In this document: one piece after another, positions 7,460 to 16,738 of the stretch | Layout: every line of letters starts with the position of its first letter | Position numbering within the stretch: the stretch's first letter is position 1 | Assembly: GCF_014203325.1 (NCBI RefSeq) | Contig: NZ_JACHIV010000001.1 | Span: forward strand, 3,783,501-3,847,500 | DNA length: 64,000 nucleotides | Direction of reading: 5' to 3' | From: Saccharopolyspora gloriosae | GTDB lineage: Bacteria > Actinomycetota > Actinomycetes > Mycobacteriales > Pseudonocardiaceae | Position numbers and translations under genes: made by a program | The notes under the pieces: model-generated | Seen by the model: only the letters and a program-made list of their open reading frames with translations | Database searches by the model: none | Told to the model about the DNA's origin: nothing

Positions 7460-8650
7460 TCAGCGCATGGCGCCGAGCGTCAGGGTGAACACGTCGGGGT
7501 CGCCGGCGTTGACCTTGCCGCTGTGGTCCTCGCCCGCGTTCGAGCTGACGTCGTCGTAGGCGAACGCGTAGCCCTTGCCGTCGGGCAGGTTCTCGTGCAC
7601 CACGCGGGCGTAGTGGTTGGTGATCTCGTTCTGGTAGAAGGTCGCCGGGTCCTCGTCCTGCGGCTGGTTCGGGTTGATCAGCAGCGTGGTGCGGTTGAAC
7701 GCCGCCGCCAGGCGCGGCACGATCGCCAGGCGCTCCTGCGAGTCGCTCTCCGGGTTGTTGGCGAACGGACCGCTGTTGCAACCCCAGATGTCCACGGAGG
7801 ACGGCTTCTCGAAGCGCTCCGAACCGAAGACGAACGCGTCGCCCTCGACCTTGCCCTCGATGACGCCGAGGTCGTCGCGCTGGGTGTCGACGAAGATCGA
7901 CTCACCCGCGTACTTGGCGTAGACCTCGTCCACGTAGGGCTCGAGGTAGCCCTCGAAGTCGGCGGCGCGGTGGTTCGGGTTGAGCACCCGCACGACCCGG
8001 CCGTCGGCCTCCTGCACCAGGTTGGCCCAGTTGCCGCCCTGGGCGCGCAGGCCCTCGGCGACGCCGTCGAGCGCACCGGTGGGCATGCCGGGGACTTCCT
8101 GGTCACCGCTGGCCGCCTTCAGGTGCAGCGCGATGGGCGCGGCGACGAAGTCGACGTAGCTGATGTTGGCGTAGAGCTGCTCGGAGTTGAGGGTGAACTC
8201 CGCGAACGTCCAGTCCTTGCCGTAGTTCGGGTCCTCTTCGGACACGAAGTTCGGGTGCACGACGGAGGTGGCACCGTCGCCGTCCTGCACGACCTGGAAT
8301 TCCAGCGTGTCGTTGAGGGAGAAGTAGACCCGCGCGCCGTACATCCGCGGGACGGTGACCTCGACGCTGCCGTCAACCGGGATGGCGGCTTCCTCGCCGA
8401 CCGGGGTCGGCTCGGGGCCACTCGCCTCCGGGAAGTACGGGGTGCCGTCCTTCGTGATGAACACGGCCTTCTTCTCGGCGTCCGAGAAGCCGGCGATGTA
8501 CGCGGTCGCGGGACCACCGGAGTTGTTCTGCAGCACGAACTTCAGGTTCTCGGGCGCGGCGGACGCGAACGGGGCGCTGATCGCCTGGACCCAGAACGGG
8601 GTGCTCAACGCGGCAGCGGAATACCCGAGAAACCGGCGGCGAGAAACCAT
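7460..8650 (-). CDS. Tat-exported glycoside hydrolase family 64 (beta-1,3-glucanase)
   Basis: 396 residues. The start at 8650 has AGGAGG nine bases upstream. The N-terminus SRRRFLGYSAAALSTPFW is a twin-arginine signal ending near ASA, so the enzyme leaves the cell folded. The mature part matches GH64, the laminaripentaose-producing beta-1,3-glucanases: thaumatin-like N-terminal sandwich (KFVLQNNSGGPATAYIAGF, MYGARVYFS), then WTFAEFTLN and YANISYVDFVA, where the catalytic acids of the family are expected. It would degrade fungal, yeast or algal beta-1,3-glucan. A perfect GGTCTAGACC core lies 77 bases upstream, suggesting control by the GntR-type regulator DasR. It is monocistronic, with a terminator hairpin. 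Confidence 0.9.
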   Translation of the reverse strand: MVSRRRFLGYSAAALSTPFWVQAISAPFASAAPENLKFVLQNNSGGPATAYIAGFSDAEKKAVFITKDGTPYFPEASGPEPTPVGEEAAIPVDGSVEVTVPRMYGARVYFSLNDTLEFQVVQDGDGATSVVHPNFVSEEDPNYGKDWTFAEFTLNSEQLYANISYVDFVAAPIALHLKAASGDQEVPGMPTGALDGVAEGLRAQGGNWANLVQEADGRVVRVLNPNHRAADFEGYLEPYVDEVYAKYAGESIFVDTQRDDLGVIEGKVEGDAFVFGSERFEKPSSVDIWGCNSGPFANNPESDSQERLAIVPRLAAAFNRTTLLINPNQPQDEDPATFYQNEITNHYARVVHENLPDGKGYAFAYDDVSSNAGEDHSGKVNAGDPDVFTLTLGAMR

Positions 8651-8726
8651 GGGGGATACCTCCTGAGACAACAGGATCGGCCCGGGGGGTGGCCGACCCT
8701 TTCGTGATCGATCCCGAGAGTCTGCC

Positions 8727-8736
8727 GGTCTAGACC
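8727..8736. promoter_or_regulatory. DasR-responsive-element-like palindrome upstream of GH64
   Basis: GGTCTAGACC is a perfect 10-bp palindrome identical to the core of the actinomycete dre site (TGGTCTAGACCA). The outer T/A pair is replaced by C/T here. The position, 77 bases upstream of the GH64 start, suits an operator. The rest of 8651-9117 holds no recognisable gene. Confidence 0.55.
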
Positions 8737-9117
8737 TGCCACTTGATACCCCCAAAAGGACCGAATTCACCACCTCCAAACACCAATCAACTCAACCGCA
8801 CATCAAGCCGGGAAATGCAAGCAGCAGGCGAAATCCAGCCACAGAAATGGGAAAACGGGAGCCCTTTCCGAAGAAAGACGAGCTCAGTCCACTGTGTTCA
8901 CGAAAGATAAGACGAAAGTCGGTCCGCGAACTCACACCTAAGGCTGCTCACGCGAAGTGACCACAGTGCACCGCGATCAATCGGGCCGCCGAATGAAGAC
9001 GGCGACCACTGCTCGAATACGCGGAGTGCCCGTCCGGATACAGCGAGGTGAACGTGAACGGCGAGAGGTCGGCGGGGGACGGTCGCGAAGGAGGATCGGC
9101 GGCCTTCCCGCCGCGGG

Positions 9118-9753
9118 TCAGGACCGCGCGAGCAGCAGCGCGAGCACGCCCGGCATCTCCGCTTCCAGCCGCGCGACCTCGTCGTCCAGTCCGGACAACG
9201 CGTGACTGAGACCGCGCTGGAAGATCCCGTCGATCATCGCGTAGGCGACCGCGGACGACATCGCGGTCCCGACGCCCGCCAACTCGGCGCAGCGGATGAT
9301 CACCCGCCAGATCATCTCTTCGCGGCGCTGGTCGATCTCCACCACTTCCTGGCGGAACGACTCGTCGAAGAGGCTCTGGTTGCGCAGGTCGTACCAGAGC
9401 CGGTGCAGCGGAGCGTCGGTCTTCAACGTCGCGAAGAACCGGGCGACGAAACCGTCGCGCAATTCGTCCGCGCTCGTCGCGTTCGCGACGAGTTCGTCGT
9501 ACCGGGTCACGCACACGGCCTCGTACTGGCGGACCGCTTGCACGATCAGGTCCTGCTTGTCCGCGAAGTAGTAGTGCAGGACTCCGTGGGAGAACTCCGA
9601 ATTCTGCGCGATCTCGCGCAGGCTCGTCCGCGCGTACCCCAGGTCGGCCAGGGTGTTCAGCGTCGCGACGGCGAGCTCGGTCCGCCGCACCTCGAACTTG
9701 TCGATCTGGCGGCGGGCGATCCGCTTCTGCTTCGTCTCGGCGACCTCGGTCAC
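9118..9753 (-). CDS. TetR-family transcriptional regulator
   Basis: 211 residues from the GTG at 9753 (upstream AGGACG). The N-terminal helix-turn-helix is YARTSLREIAQNSEFSHGVL followed by HYYFADKQDLI, typical of TetR. The ligand domain (about 70-211) is helical and contains RQYEAVCVTRYDELV and MIDGIFQRGLSHALSGLD. It is divergent from the SDR operon at 9938. A 32-bp near-perfect palindrome overlaps the operon promoter. This supports a local repressor relieved by an operon substrate or a CoA ester. Confidence 0.9.
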   Translation of the reverse strand: MTEVAETKQKRIARRQIDKFEVRRTELAVATLNTLADLGYARTSLREIAQNSEFSHGVLHYYFADKQDLIVQAVRQYEAVCVTRYDELVANATSADELRDGFVARFFATLKTDAPLHRLWYDLRNQSLFDESFRQEVVEIDQRREEMIWRVIIRCAELAGVGTAMSSAVAYAMIDGIFQRGLSHALSGLDDEVARLEAEMPGVLALLLARS

Positions 9754-9820
9754 GTGCTCGTCCTGTCGGCTGGCGGCGGTGTGCTGCTGCGGCCCGCAGT
9801 CTACCGCCACCGCCGTCCAT

Positions 9821-9852
9821 GACAGTCGTCCAAGAAATTCTTGACGACTGTC
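9821..9852. promoter_or_regulatory. TetR-type operator palindrome
   Basis: GACAGTCGT, an unpaired C, then CAAGAAATTCTTG (itself a perfect palindrome) and ACGACTGTC. Together they form a 32-base inverted repeat with one bulge. Binding here would cover the -35 region of the rightward operon. Confidence 0.75.
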
Positions 9853-9870
9853 CAAACCAATGCATACGGT
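9841..9870 (+). promoter_or_regulatory. Candidate promoter of the SDR operon
   Basis: TTGACG (9841-9846) and TACGGT (9865-9870), 18 bases apart, fit the actinobacterial TTGAC/TAnnnT pattern. The -35 lies inside the right half of the operator palindrome. Confidence 0.5.
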
Positions 9871-9937
9871 GTGATCCGCGCCGCACGGGAGATCTTGGCA
9901 ACCGTGCTGACCAGCGATCTCAACGAGGAGATTCCGG

Positions 9938-10741
9938 ATGAGCAGCTATGACCTGACCGGCAGAAGAGCCCTCGTGACAGGGGGTGCGCGCGGCCTCGGC
10001 GCCGGAATCGCCGAAGCGCTGACGAAGGCGGGAGCAGCGGTCGTCATCGGCGACGTGCTCGAAGAGGCCGGCAAGGACACGGCGCGAGCGCTGCGCGACG
10101 CGGGCGCCGACGCGGAGTTCGTCGCGCTCGACGTCACCGACGACGACAACTGGGCCGCGGCGATCCAGCAGACCGTCGACTCCATCGGCGGCCTGGACAT
10201 CCTGGTGAACAACGCCGGGGTGGAGATCACCAGCCTGATCGTCGACCTCGACCCGGCCGACGTGCGCAAGATGCTCGACGTCAACGTGCTCGGCAACTCG
10301 CTCGGCCTCAAGCACGGCTTCCGCGCCATGCGGCCGGGCGGTGCGGCGGGCGCGGGCGGTGCCGTGGTCAACATCGCGTCGGTGGCCGCGACGATCGCGT
10401 TCCCCGGCATCTCGCTGTACTCGGCGACGAAGTCCGCGATCGACCGGCTCACCCGCGTCGCCGCCGCCGAGTCCGGGAAGCTCGGCTACGGCGTGCGCGT
10501 CAACTCGATCTACCCGGGCCTGACGCCCACCACCATGGGCAACCAGCTCGCGGCCGACTGCGCCGAGATCGGGCTGTTCCCCTCCCCGCAGGCGGCGGCG
10601 GAAGCCGTCGTCGGGCTCACCCCGCAAGGACGGCTCGGGCAGGTCGACGACATGGCCGACGCCGTGGTCTTCCTGGCCTCCGACGCCGCGAAGTACATCA
10701 CCGGAGCGGGGCTTCCGGTCGATGGCGGCATGGGCATGTGA
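9938..10741 (+). CDS. SDR-family NAD(P)-dependent oxidoreductase
   Basis: 267 residues, GAGGAG upstream of the ATG. Classical short-chain dehydrogenase: cofactor loop TGGARGLGAG, acidic DVLEEAG, NNAG at about 90, catalytic Ser in NIASVAA and YSATK active-site Tyr/Lys, then the C-terminal GLPVDGGMGM. Residue pattern resembles beta-keto/3-hydroxy-acid or hydroxysteroid dehydrogenases; the substrate cannot be read from the sequence. It is the first gene of a rightward operon with a saccharopine-dehydrogenase-like gene 33 bases downstream, followed by a ligase and a lyase. The divergent TetR probably regulates it. Confidence 0.9.
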   Translation: MSSYDLTGRRALVTGGARGLGAGIAEALTKAGAAVVIGDVLEEAGKDTARALRDAGADAEFVALDVTDDDNWAAAIQQTVDSIGGLDILVNNAGVEITSLIVDLDPADVRKMLDVNVLGNSLGLKHGFRAMRPGGAAGAGGAVVNIASVAATIAFPGISLYSATKSAIDRLTRVAAAESGKLGYGVRVNSIYPGLTPTTMGNQLAADCAEIGLFPSPQAAAEAVVGLTPQGRLGQVDDMADAVVFLASDAAKYITGAGLPVDGGMGM

Positions 10742-10774
10742 CCAGGACACCACCAGCACTGGAGGAACGAATTC

Positions 10775-11902
10775 ATGGCCACTGACAAGCGCGTCGTCGT
10801 CTACGGCGCCTCCGGGTACACCGGACGGCTGATCTGCGAATACCTGCGCGAGTACAACATCCCCTTCCTCGCGGCGGGCCGGAACCACCAGCGCGTCAAG
10901 GACGCCGTCGACGCGGTGCCCGGCATCGAGACCGTCGAGCACGAGGTCGTGGAGGTCGAGCACACCGCCGCCGCGCTCGCGGAGACCTTCCGCGGCGCCT
11001 CGGTCGTGCTCAACACCGTCGGCCCGTTCGCCCGCTACGGCCACGAGGTCGCGCAGGCCTGCCTGGACATCGGGGCGCACTACACCGACACCAACGGCGA
11101 GCAGAACTGGATGATCGACGCCGAAGCGCGCTACGGCGCCGACTTCGCCGCGCGGGGCCTGCTGCTCACCCCGGGCCTGGCGCAGATGTACACCATCGGC
11201 GAGATCGCGGCGAACATCTGCCTGGAGACGCCCGGCCTGGACACCCTCGACATCGAGGTGTTCTGGAAGGGGCACCCGACCGTCGCCTCCACCAACACGA
11301 TCCTGCTCAACGCGGCGTTCGCGAAGGCCTACCACCTGGAGCAGAACGAGTACGTGGAGTGGCGGGCGGACGGCTGGCCCGCCGAAGTGGTGGTGCCCGG
11401 CCAGCACGAGCTCGGGCTGGCGCTGCCCTGGGGCGGCACGTCGCACCCGGTGTGGTTCAAGAACGACCCGCGGGTGGCCAACGCCCGTGCGCTGGGCGGC
11501 GTGTTCGACAGGGCGTTGATGTCGGCCGTGCCGCAGATCGTCAACGCCGCGCTGGAGCAGATGGAGGGGCTCTCCACCGAGGAGAAGCTCAAGATCATCG
11601 ACGCGACCTCCGCGCAGGTCCGCAGCGAGATGCCGCCGCGGGAGAACCCGCGCATCAACACCTCGCTCGACTCGGTGCACGCCTCGGGTCCGCTGGGGCG
11701 CGCGCACTGCGTGATCCACGGCAACTGCAACTACAAGCAGACCGCGCTGCTCAACGTGCACGCCGCCGCGTCGCTGCTGCAGCAGCCGCCGCGCAAGGCC
11801 GGGTTCGCCTCCAGCTGCCAGGCCTTCGGGCACCGGGAGCTGCTGGGCACGCTGCGCGCGTTCGGCCTGGTGCTCGACCCGATCCTGGAAGTCCACCGCT
11901 GA
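10775..11902 (+). CDS. Saccharopine dehydrogenase-like NAD(P)-binding oxidoreductase
   Basis: 375 residues, GGAGGAA upstream. The Rossmann fold starts at once (VVVYGASGYTGRLI), followed by RNHQRVKDAVDAVPG and NTVGPFARYGHEVAQACLDIGAHYTDTNGE, the pattern of the saccharopine-dehydrogenase/trans-acting enoyl reductase superfamily. Members with this form often reduce or modify lipid- or CoA-linked substrates rather than lysine intermediates. The downstream part (GHPTVASTNTILLNAAFAKAY onward) has no motif I can assign. Second gene of the TetR-controlled operon; a strong hairpin follows its stop. Confidence 0.8.
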   Translation: MATDKRVVVYGASGYTGRLICEYLREYNIPFLAAGRNHQRVKDAVDAVPGIETVEHEVVEVEHTAAALAETFRGASVVLNTVGPFARYGHEVAQACLDIGAHYTDTNGEQNWMIDAEARYGADFAARGLLLTPGLAQMYTIGEIAANICLETPGLDTLDIEVFWKGHPTVASTNTILLNAAFAKAYHLEQNEYVEWRADGWPAEVVVPGQHELGLALPWGGTSHPVWFKNDPRVANARALGGVFDRALMSAVPQIVNAALEQMEGLSTEEKLKIIDATSAQVRSEMPPRENPRINTSLDSVHASGPLGRAHCVIHGNCNYKQTALLNVHAAASLLQQPPRKAGFASSCQAFGHRELLGTLRAFGLVLDPILEVHR

Positions 11903-11909
11903 TGCGCGC

Positions 11910-11943
11910 GTGCGCCGGTCGCCGTGCGCGGCGACCGGCGCAC
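11910..11943 (+). terminator. Strong hairpin between the dehydrogenase and ligase genes
   Basis: GTGCGCCGGTCGCCG pairs perfectly with CGGCGACCGGCGCAC (15 bp, loop TGCG). There is no U-tract. It may end or attenuate transcription before the ligase gene 28 bases downstream. Confidence 0.65.
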
Positions 11944-11970
11944 CCCGCGTCCCGCACCACGAGGTGAGCG

Positions 11971-13533
11971 ATGCAACTGGCCGGCTACTTGGACAAGGGC
12001 GCCTCCCTGGGCGGCGGCGAGCCCTGCTTGACGACGAACGGGCGATCGCGCGACTACGCGGCGGTGCAGGAGTCGTCGTGGCGGATCGCGGGGGCGCTGC
12101 GCGGATCCGGGATCGGCGCGGGCGACCGCGTCGCGGTGCTGTCGGCGAACGATCCCGACGCACTCGGCTGCGTGTTCGGCATCTCCCGCGCGGGCGCGGT
12201 GTGGTGCCCGGTCAACCCGCGCAACGAGGCCGCCGAGAACGAGCAGCTGCTGGGGATGTTCGGGTGCCGCTGCCTGTTCTTCCAGGCGAAGTTCGCCCCG
12301 CTGGTGCAGCGGATCCGCCACGGCCTGCCCGAGCTGACCACGCTGGTGTGCCTGGACGGGGAGGTCGACGGGGCCTGGAACTTCGCCGAGTGGCTCGCGC
12401 GCGCCGACCCGCTGCCCGGCCCGGTCACCCGCGCCGGGGACGACCTGTGCATGCTCGCCGCGACCGGCGGCACGACCGGACTGCCGAAGGGCGTCCGCTT
12501 GACCGGCACGAACATGGCCACCGCGACGGCGACGACGCTGATGAGCTACCCGTTCGGCGACTCGCCCCGGTATCTGGCGCTCGCGCCGCTCACCCATTCC
12601 GCCGGGGTGCTCACCTTCCCGATCATGGCGCTCGGCGGGGAGGTCGTCATCATGCCGAATCCGGACCTCGGCGAGTTCCTGCGGCTCGTGCAGCACCACC
12701 GCATCACGCACGCCTTCCTGCCGCCGACGGTCATCTACGGGCTGCTGGAGCACCCCGACCTGGACGCGACGGACCTGAGTTCGCTGCGCTGCCTCTGGTA
12801 CGGGGCCGCCCCGATGTCGCCGACGCGGCTGGCGGAGGCGCTCACCCGGATCGGGCCGGTCTTCGGGCAGCTGTTCGGGCAGACCGAGGCGCCGAACATG
12901 ATCTCGACGATGGCCCCGGCCGACCACTTCCGCCCGGACGGCTCCATCGCGACCGAGCGGCTCACCTCCGCCGGGCGCCCGAGCCCGCTGACCCAGGTGG
13001 CGGTGATGGGCGAGCAGGGCGCGCTGCTGCCTCGGGGCGAGCGCGGCGAGGTCGTGGTGCGCGGTCCGCTGGTCATGGACGGCTACCACGAGAACCCGGA
13101 GGCCACGGCCGCGGTCAGCGAGCACGGCTGGCACCACACCGGCGACATCGGCTACCTCGACGCGGAGAACTTCCTGCACATCGTCGACCGGGCCAAGGAC
13201 ATGATCATCACGGGCGGGTTCAACGTGTACTCCGCCGAGGTGGAGCAGGCGTTGCTGGCGCACCCGGCGGTGCTCGACGCGGCGGTGATCGGGCTGCCCG
13301 ACGAGAAGTGGGGCGAGCGGCTGACCGCGGTCGTGCAACCGCGCCCGGAGCGGCAGGCGGAACCGGACGAGCTGAAGTCCTTCGTGAAAGAACGGCTGGG
13401 GTCGGTGAAAACGCCCAAGCAGATCGAGATCTGGCCCGACCTCCCGCGATCGAAGATCGGCAAGGTGCTCAAGCCGGAGATCAAGAACCGGTTCGCGGCC
13501 GATCCGGACACCGCGCCGCGGGGACTAGATTGA
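11971..13533 (+). CDS. AMP-dependent acyl-CoA synthetase/ligase
   Basis: 520 residues of the ANL adenylating family: carboxylate plus ATP gives acyl-AMP, then acyl-CoA. Signature P-loop LAATGGTTGLPKGV at about 163-176, A5-like GQTEAPN, HTGDIGYLD, and the hinge and C-terminal DRAKDMIITGGFNVYSAEVE, ending with PRSKIGKVLKPEI, which carries the catalytic Lys. Full length for the family. The ATG follows GAGGTGAGCG. It likely activates the carboxylic-acid substrate of this catabolic operon. A hairpin upstream may make its expression partly independent. Confidence 0.92.
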   Translation: MQLAGYLDKGASLGGGEPCLTTNGRSRDYAAVQESSWRIAGALRGSGIGAGDRVAVLSANDPDALGCVFGISRAGAVWCPVNPRNEAAENEQLLGMFGCRCLFFQAKFAPLVQRIRHGLPELTTLVCLDGEVDGAWNFAEWLARADPLPGPVTRAGDDLCMLAATGGTTGLPKGVRLTGTNMATATATTLMSYPFGDSPRYLALAPLTHSAGVLTFPIMALGGEVVIMPNPDLGEFLRLVQHHRITHAFLPPTVIYGLLEHPDLDATDLSSLRCLWYGAAPMSPTRLAEALTRIGPVFGQLFGQTEAPNMISTMAPADHFRPDGSIATERLTSAGRPSPLTQVAVMGEQGALLPRGERGEVVVRGPLVMDGYHENPEATAAVSEHGWHHTGDIGYLDAENFLHIVDRAKDMIITGGFNVYSAEVEQALLAHPAVLDAAVIGLPDEKWGERLTAVVQPRPERQAEPDELKSFVKERLGSVKTPKQIEIWPDLPRSKIGKVLKPEIKNRFAADPDTAPRGLD

Positions 13534-13538
13534 GCGGT

Positions 13539-14318
13539 ATGACCTCCATCGCTGAGAAGGCCACCCGCCTGCAAGAACTCCACGCGGCGCCGGAACTGCT
13601 GCTGCTCGTCAACGCGTGGGACTCGATCACCGCGAAGGTCGTCGCCGAGACGCCCGGCACGCGGGCGCTGGCGACCCCGAGCCACGGCATCGCCGCCGCC
13701 CGCGGCTACCCCGACGGCGAGCGCATCCCCCGCGACGAGATGATCGCCGAAGTCGCCCTGATCGTGCGGGCGGCCGGCGACCTGCCCGTCACCGCCGACC
13801 TCGAAGCGGGCTACGGCGATCCCGGCGGCACCATCGCCCGCGCCATCGACGCCGGAGCGGTCGGCGCCAACCTCGAAGACCAGGTGAAGCCGCTCGCCGA
13901 GTCGGTGCGGGCGGTCGAATCCGCCGTCGCCGCCGCCGAATCCGCGGGCATCGACTTCGTCCTCAACGCGCGCACCGACGTGTTCCTCCGGGCCGCCGAC
14001 CGCGACCCCGAGGAGGTCCTCGCCGACGCCATCACCCGCGGACGCGCCTACTTGGACGCCGGAGCCTCCAACTTCTTCGTCCCCGGCAAGCTCGACGCCG
14101 ACCAGGTCGGGCGCCTCGTCGAAGCGCTCGGAGACCGCAAGGTCAACCTGATCGGCATCCCCGGTTCCCTCCCGCTGCGAACGGCTCAGGAACTCGGCGT
14201 CTCCCGCGTGTCCTACGGCCCGTGGAGCCAGAACGTCGCCCTGACCGCGCTGGCCGAGCTCACCGAGGACGTCCACAACGGCGGCGGACTCCCGGCCGAT
14301 ACCCGCAAGCTGAACTGA
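13539..14318 (+). CDS. Isocitrate lyase / phosphoenolpyruvate mutase superfamily protein
   Basis: 259 residues; starts 6 bases past the ligase stop. TIM-barrel signatures of the PEP mutase/ICL superfamily: VNAWDSITAKVV, then VTADLEAGYGDP (metal-binding acidic residues), GANLEDQ and LNARTDVFL. The Cys-containing loop (KKCGH) of true isocitrate lyases is absent, and residues after GANLEDQ are not those of PEP mutase. A C-C lyase or hydrolase acting on a 2-hydroxy or 3-oxo acid is more likely. Co-transcription with an acyl-CoA ligase and two dehydrogenases suggests chain cleavage in a degradation pathway. Confidence 0.85.
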   Translation: MTSIAEKATRLQELHAAPELLLLVNAWDSITAKVVAETPGTRALATPSHGIAAARGYPDGERIPRDEMIAEVALIVRAAGDLPVTADLEAGYGDPGGTIARAIDAGAVGANLEDQVKPLAESVRAVESAVAAAESAGIDFVLNARTDVFLRAADRDPEEVLADAITRGRAYLDAGASNFFVPGKLDADQVGRLVEALGDRKVNLIGIPGSLPLRTAQELGVSRVSYGPWSQNVALTALAELTEDVHNGGGLPADTRKLN

Positions 14319-14396
14319 CCACCGAGGCCCTGCGGCTCCGCCCCTGGCAAGGCACCGGCCGAATCGTGCGCTCAGGGGAATTCAAAAGGATCTTTT

Positions 14397-14587
14397 GATC
14401 TTTGTCGTGTCAGTGGCGGAGCCGCCGAGCAGTGACCGGCTTGAGCGGAACGACCACCGGCGGGTTCTCAGCGGTTTCCTCGCGAGGACGGCTTTTCTCC
14501 TCGTGGCGGAGCCACTGGGAAAAAGATCCCGCGGCGAGGAAACCGCTGAAGTTCCGCCACCCGACCCCTACGCAGGCCAAGCCGAGA
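14397..14587 (+). repeat. Dispersed hairpin element, copy 2 (long form)
   Basis: It begins GATCTTTGTCGTGTC and the left hairpin GGCGGAGCCGCC. A long inverted repeat follows, 14459-14483 with 14534-14558 (about 22 of 25 positions pair), enclosing GTGGCGGAGCCAC. It ends CGACCCCTACG then AAGCCGAG. It lies between the convergent ends of the lyase gene and the prolyl oligopeptidase gene. Confidence 0.85.
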
Positions 14588-14593
14588 GCCCCC

Positions 14594-16486
14594 TCAGCCC
14601 TGAGCTTCTCGTCCTCCCAGGTGTTCACCGAGGAAGCGGTCGGCGGCGTGGAACATCGCGATCAGGTTGTCCGGGTTGGTGAACAGGTGCCCCTCGTCGT
14701 CGAAGACGAGGTAGTCGACCTCGACACCGCGGGCGCGCAGCGCCTCGACGAGGTTGTCGGACTCGGCCTGCACGACGCGGACGTCGTTGGCGCCTTGGAC
14801 GACCATCAGCGGTGTGCGGATCTCGTCGACGCGGGTGATCGGCGAGCGGGCGCGCATGTCCGCCTCCTGCGCCGGGTCGGACGGGTCGCCGACGTAGTGG
14901 TACCAGTTGTTGATCAGGGCGGGCTTGGCCATGTCCGGCACCGTGCGCATGAAGTTCGCCAGGTCGGAGATCCCGACGTAGTCCACCGCCGCGGCGAACC
15001 GGTCCGGGGTGAACGTGACGCCGACCAAGGTGGCGTAGCCCCCGTAGGAGCCGCCGAAGATCGCGACCCGGTCCGGGTCGGCGTAGCCCTGCGCCACGGC
15101 CCAGTCGACCGCGTCGATCAGGTCGTCGTGCATGGCACCGGCGAACTCCCCGACCGCGGAACGCATGTGGTGCTTGCCGAAGCCCGACGAGCCGCGGAAG
15201 TTCACCTGCAGCACCGCGTACCCCCGGTTGGCCATCAGCTGCACGCTCTTGTCGAAGCCCCAGGAGTCACGGGCCCACGGTCCGCCGTGGACCATCAGGA
15301 CCAGCGGCAGCCCGGCGGGCTCGATGCCCACGGGCAGCGTCAGGTACGACGGCAGCGGCAGCCCGTCGCGGGCGGGGATCGTCACCGGCGTCATCGGGGC
15401 CATCGCGTCGGGGTCCAGGTGCGGGTTCGGCCGGAACAGCAGCCGCCGCTCCCCCGTCTCGTGATCGTAGAACCAGGTCAGCCCCGCTTCGCGGTCGTGG
15501 GTGAACGACACGACCCAGCGGCGGCCGTCCTCGTCGCAGGACACCGCGGCGAGGGTCCCGTCGGACAGCGACTCCAGGTTCGCCAGCACCTCGGCGAATC
15601 CCGCGTCCAGCGCGCGGATCACCTGGCGGCTGCCGAGGTAGCGAGCCCCCAGCAGTTCGCCCGTGCGCCGGTGCCGGATCAGCGGGGAGGGCAGCGCGGC
15701 GAAGACCGCGGCGCGGGTGTCGAGGTCGAACTCTGGGTGCGAGTCGACTTCGGTCTCCTCGCCGGTGGTCAGGTCGAGCCGGACCAGGCGGGTGCGGTCG
15801 GTTCCCCGGTTGGAGCCGATCCAGGCGGCGGTCCCGTCCGGCGTGGCCTCGAACGGGAAGATGCTCATCGGGTGGTCGGCGCCGTCGAAGGTCGTGATGC
15901 GGTGCAGTTCGCCCGTGTCGCCGTCGCGGCGGGACAGCGCGAGGTCGCCGTCCTCGGTCAGGGTCTGGGCGAACAGCCGGCCCTCCCCCGCGTAGAGCCA
16001 GTCGAGCACCGGGCCGGGGTTGCGGGCCAGGGTCGTGAGCTCACCGGTGGCGATGTCGAGCTCGTGCAGGTCGAACTCGGCGGCGTCGCGAGCGTTGAGC
16101 TGCAGCACCGCCTTGCCCGGTCGCGCAGCGGGGAGCACGAGGCCGACGGCCGCCGCGCCGGGGAACGGCGTCAGGTCGACCGCGGGCGCGTCGGGCTCGT
16201 CCAGGTCGACGCGGAACACGTGCCAGTTCTCGTCGCCGTCGTCGTCCTGCAAGTACAGCAGCCAGCGCGGGTCGTCGGTCCACGCGTAGTGCTGGACGGT
16301 GCGGCGTTCGTCGGCGGTCACGCACCGCGGTTCGGCGCGCCCGTCGAGGTCCTCGATCCAGACGTTGAGCCTGTTCTTCCACGGCGCCAGGTAGGCGATC
16401 CGGGTGCCGTCGGGCGAGATCGACGCGCCGGCGCGCTCCGGTGGCCGGAAGAAGTCCTCGACGGTGATCCGTTCGGGCAGTGCCAT
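14594..16486 (-). CDS. S9-family prolyl oligopeptidase-like serine peptidase
   Basis: 630 residues, start at 16486 with GAGGAGGGG upstream. An N-terminal beta-propeller (about 1-370) with repeated strands such as [15 protein letters not shown] precedes the alpha/beta-hydrolase domain. Catalytic triad: Ser480 in GGSYGGYA, Asp568 in GANDVR and His600 in DEGHLF. The [10 protein letters not shown] oxyanion segment is present. There is no signal peptide, so it is probably cytosolic and trims short peptides (dipeptidyl or acylaminoacyl peptidase class). Apparently monocistronic. Confidence 0.93.
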   Translation of the reverse strand: MALPERITVEDFFRPPERAGASISPDGTRIAYLAPWKNRLNVWIEDLDGRAEPRCVTADERRTVQHYAWTDDPRWLLYLQDDDGDENWHVFRVDLDEPDAPAVDLTPFPGAAAVGLVLPAARPGKAVLQLNARDAAEFDLHELDIATGELTTLARNPGPVLDWLYAGEGRLFAQTLTEDGDLALSRRDGDTGELHRITTFDGADHPMSIFPFEATPDGTAAWIGSNRGTDRTRLVRLDLTTGEETEVDSHPEFDLDTRAAVFAALPSPLIRHRRTGELLGARYLGSRQVIRALDAGFAEVLANLESLSDGTLAAVSCDEDGRRWVVSFTHDREAGLTWFYDHETGERRLLFRPNPHLDPDAMAPMTPVTIPARDGLPLPSYLTLPVGIEPAGLPLVLMVHGGPWARDSWGFDKSVQLMANRGYAVLQVNFRGSSGFGKHHMRSAVGEFAGAMHDDLIDAVDWAVAQGYADPDRVAIFGGSYGGYATLVGVTFTPDRFAAAVDYVGISDLANFMRTVPDMAKPALINNWYHYVGDPSDPAQEADMRARSPITRVDEIRTPLMVVQGANDVRVVQAESDNLVEALRARGVEVDYLVFDDEGHLFTNPDNLIAMFHAADRFLGEHLGGREAQG

Positions 16487-16738
16487 GGCGCTGTCCCCTC
16501 CTCGGTGTTCGCAGCGGCGGGTCCGCTGCGACCAGGAAAGGCCGTGCCGCCACGGCATGCTCAAGCCCGGAGCGCCGTGACGGGCACCACTGCCCGGCAT
16601 CGAGCGCGGAGTCCACGGAGGACTCGGTTCGAGACGACCTGCGCCCCTTCCTCCTTCTCGGGGCCGGTCCTGGCCGGTACCGCCCAGGATCGTGTACTCG
16701 GTCGAAGGGACCCGCTCGATCCGTCGTGCGAGGTGCTG

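Noticed and set aside
13616-14398. Second frame over the isocitrate-lyase-like gene
   Set aside because: It is a plus-one shadow made almost only of Arg, Pro and Gly, without a ribosome site.
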